A DNA stretch of 35,231 nt from Pseudomonadota bacterium (GTDB lineage: Bacteria; Desulfobacterota; Desulfobulbia; Desulfobulbales; SURF-16), in assembly GCA_018897105.1 (NCBI GenBank), contig JAHILF010000030.1, forward strand, positions 1-35,231, in the 5' to 3' direction. Under the pieces are notes generated by a model. The model was not told the DNA's origin and did not search any database. It saw only the letters and a program-made list of their open reading frames with translations. Positions 35,197-35,231 of the stretch are shown piece after piece (positions within the stretch are counted from its first letter, which is position 1; each line of letters begins with the position of its first letter). The translations under genes were made by a program, and so were the position numbers.

Positions 35197-35231
35197 CCAC
35201 TGCGCTTCTCAGCTGTAGCACAAGCATAAAA

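Overview
The window looks like a chromosomal segment of a Gram-negative, sulfate-reducer-like bacterium, most probably Desulfobacterota (Desulfobulbales-like). This is inferred from a moderately GC-rich genome, a complete meso-DAP type murein pathway (MurE carries DNPR), a PASTA-bearing FtsI homologue, a selenocysteine synthase gene, a type I-C CRISPR locus and a long-form integron integrase. No rRNA or tRNA gene was seen, so the taxonomy is provisional.

Layout. (1) 1-1955: an IS4-like insertion sequence with a small HARE-HTH-like gene and a DDE transposase; its left end may lie outside the window. (2) 1956-7863: type I-C cas1 and cas2, a leader, and a very long CRISPR array of 65 well-conserved 32-bp repeats plus one decayed terminal repeat (65 spacers). 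The IS sits directly upstream of cas1, where cas4 and the interference genes normally lie, and none of those genes is visible. (3) 8023-13138: a single-domain response regulator, a 450-bp intergenic region with an inverted-repeat-bounded element, selA, a degenerate GGDEF/TPR protein coupled to selA, and a LOG-family phosphoribohydrolase. (4) 13154-30095: the division and cell wall (dcw) cluster, with a strong promoter and probable MraZ operator, then mraZ-rsmH-ftsL-ftsI(like)-murE-murF-mraY-murD-[small Cys-rich ORF]-murG-murC-murB-ftsQ-ftsA-ftsZ. (5) 30096-33453: a composite intergenic repeat, a radical SAM protein and an overlapping histidine kinase gene. (6) 33477-35231: a gene start cut off by an integron-type tyrosine recombinase on the minus strand, whose upstream region holds a triplicated 11-bp motif and attC-like hairpins.

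Main finding. The dcw cluster is otherwise orderly, but the FtsI homologue is a full-length open frame in which all three transpeptidase motifs (SxxK, SxN, KTG) are lost. The ftsW gene expected between murD and murG is missing and a 61-residue Cys-pair protein occupies its place. FtsW and FtsI form the septal SEDS-bPBP synthase pair, so losing one gene and the catalytic centre of the other in the same operon is a coherent pattern. It suggests that the enzymatic pair is encoded elsewhere and that this protein is now a structural or sensory pseudo-enzyme with a PASTA domain.

The three accessory zones (IS plus CRISPR at the left, repeat elements at 8.6 kb and 30.2 kb, integrase at the right) flank or interrupt the conserved core. 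Several genes next to them show disturbed 5' or 3' ends: cas1, the radical SAM gene, and the truncated gene after the histidine kinase.
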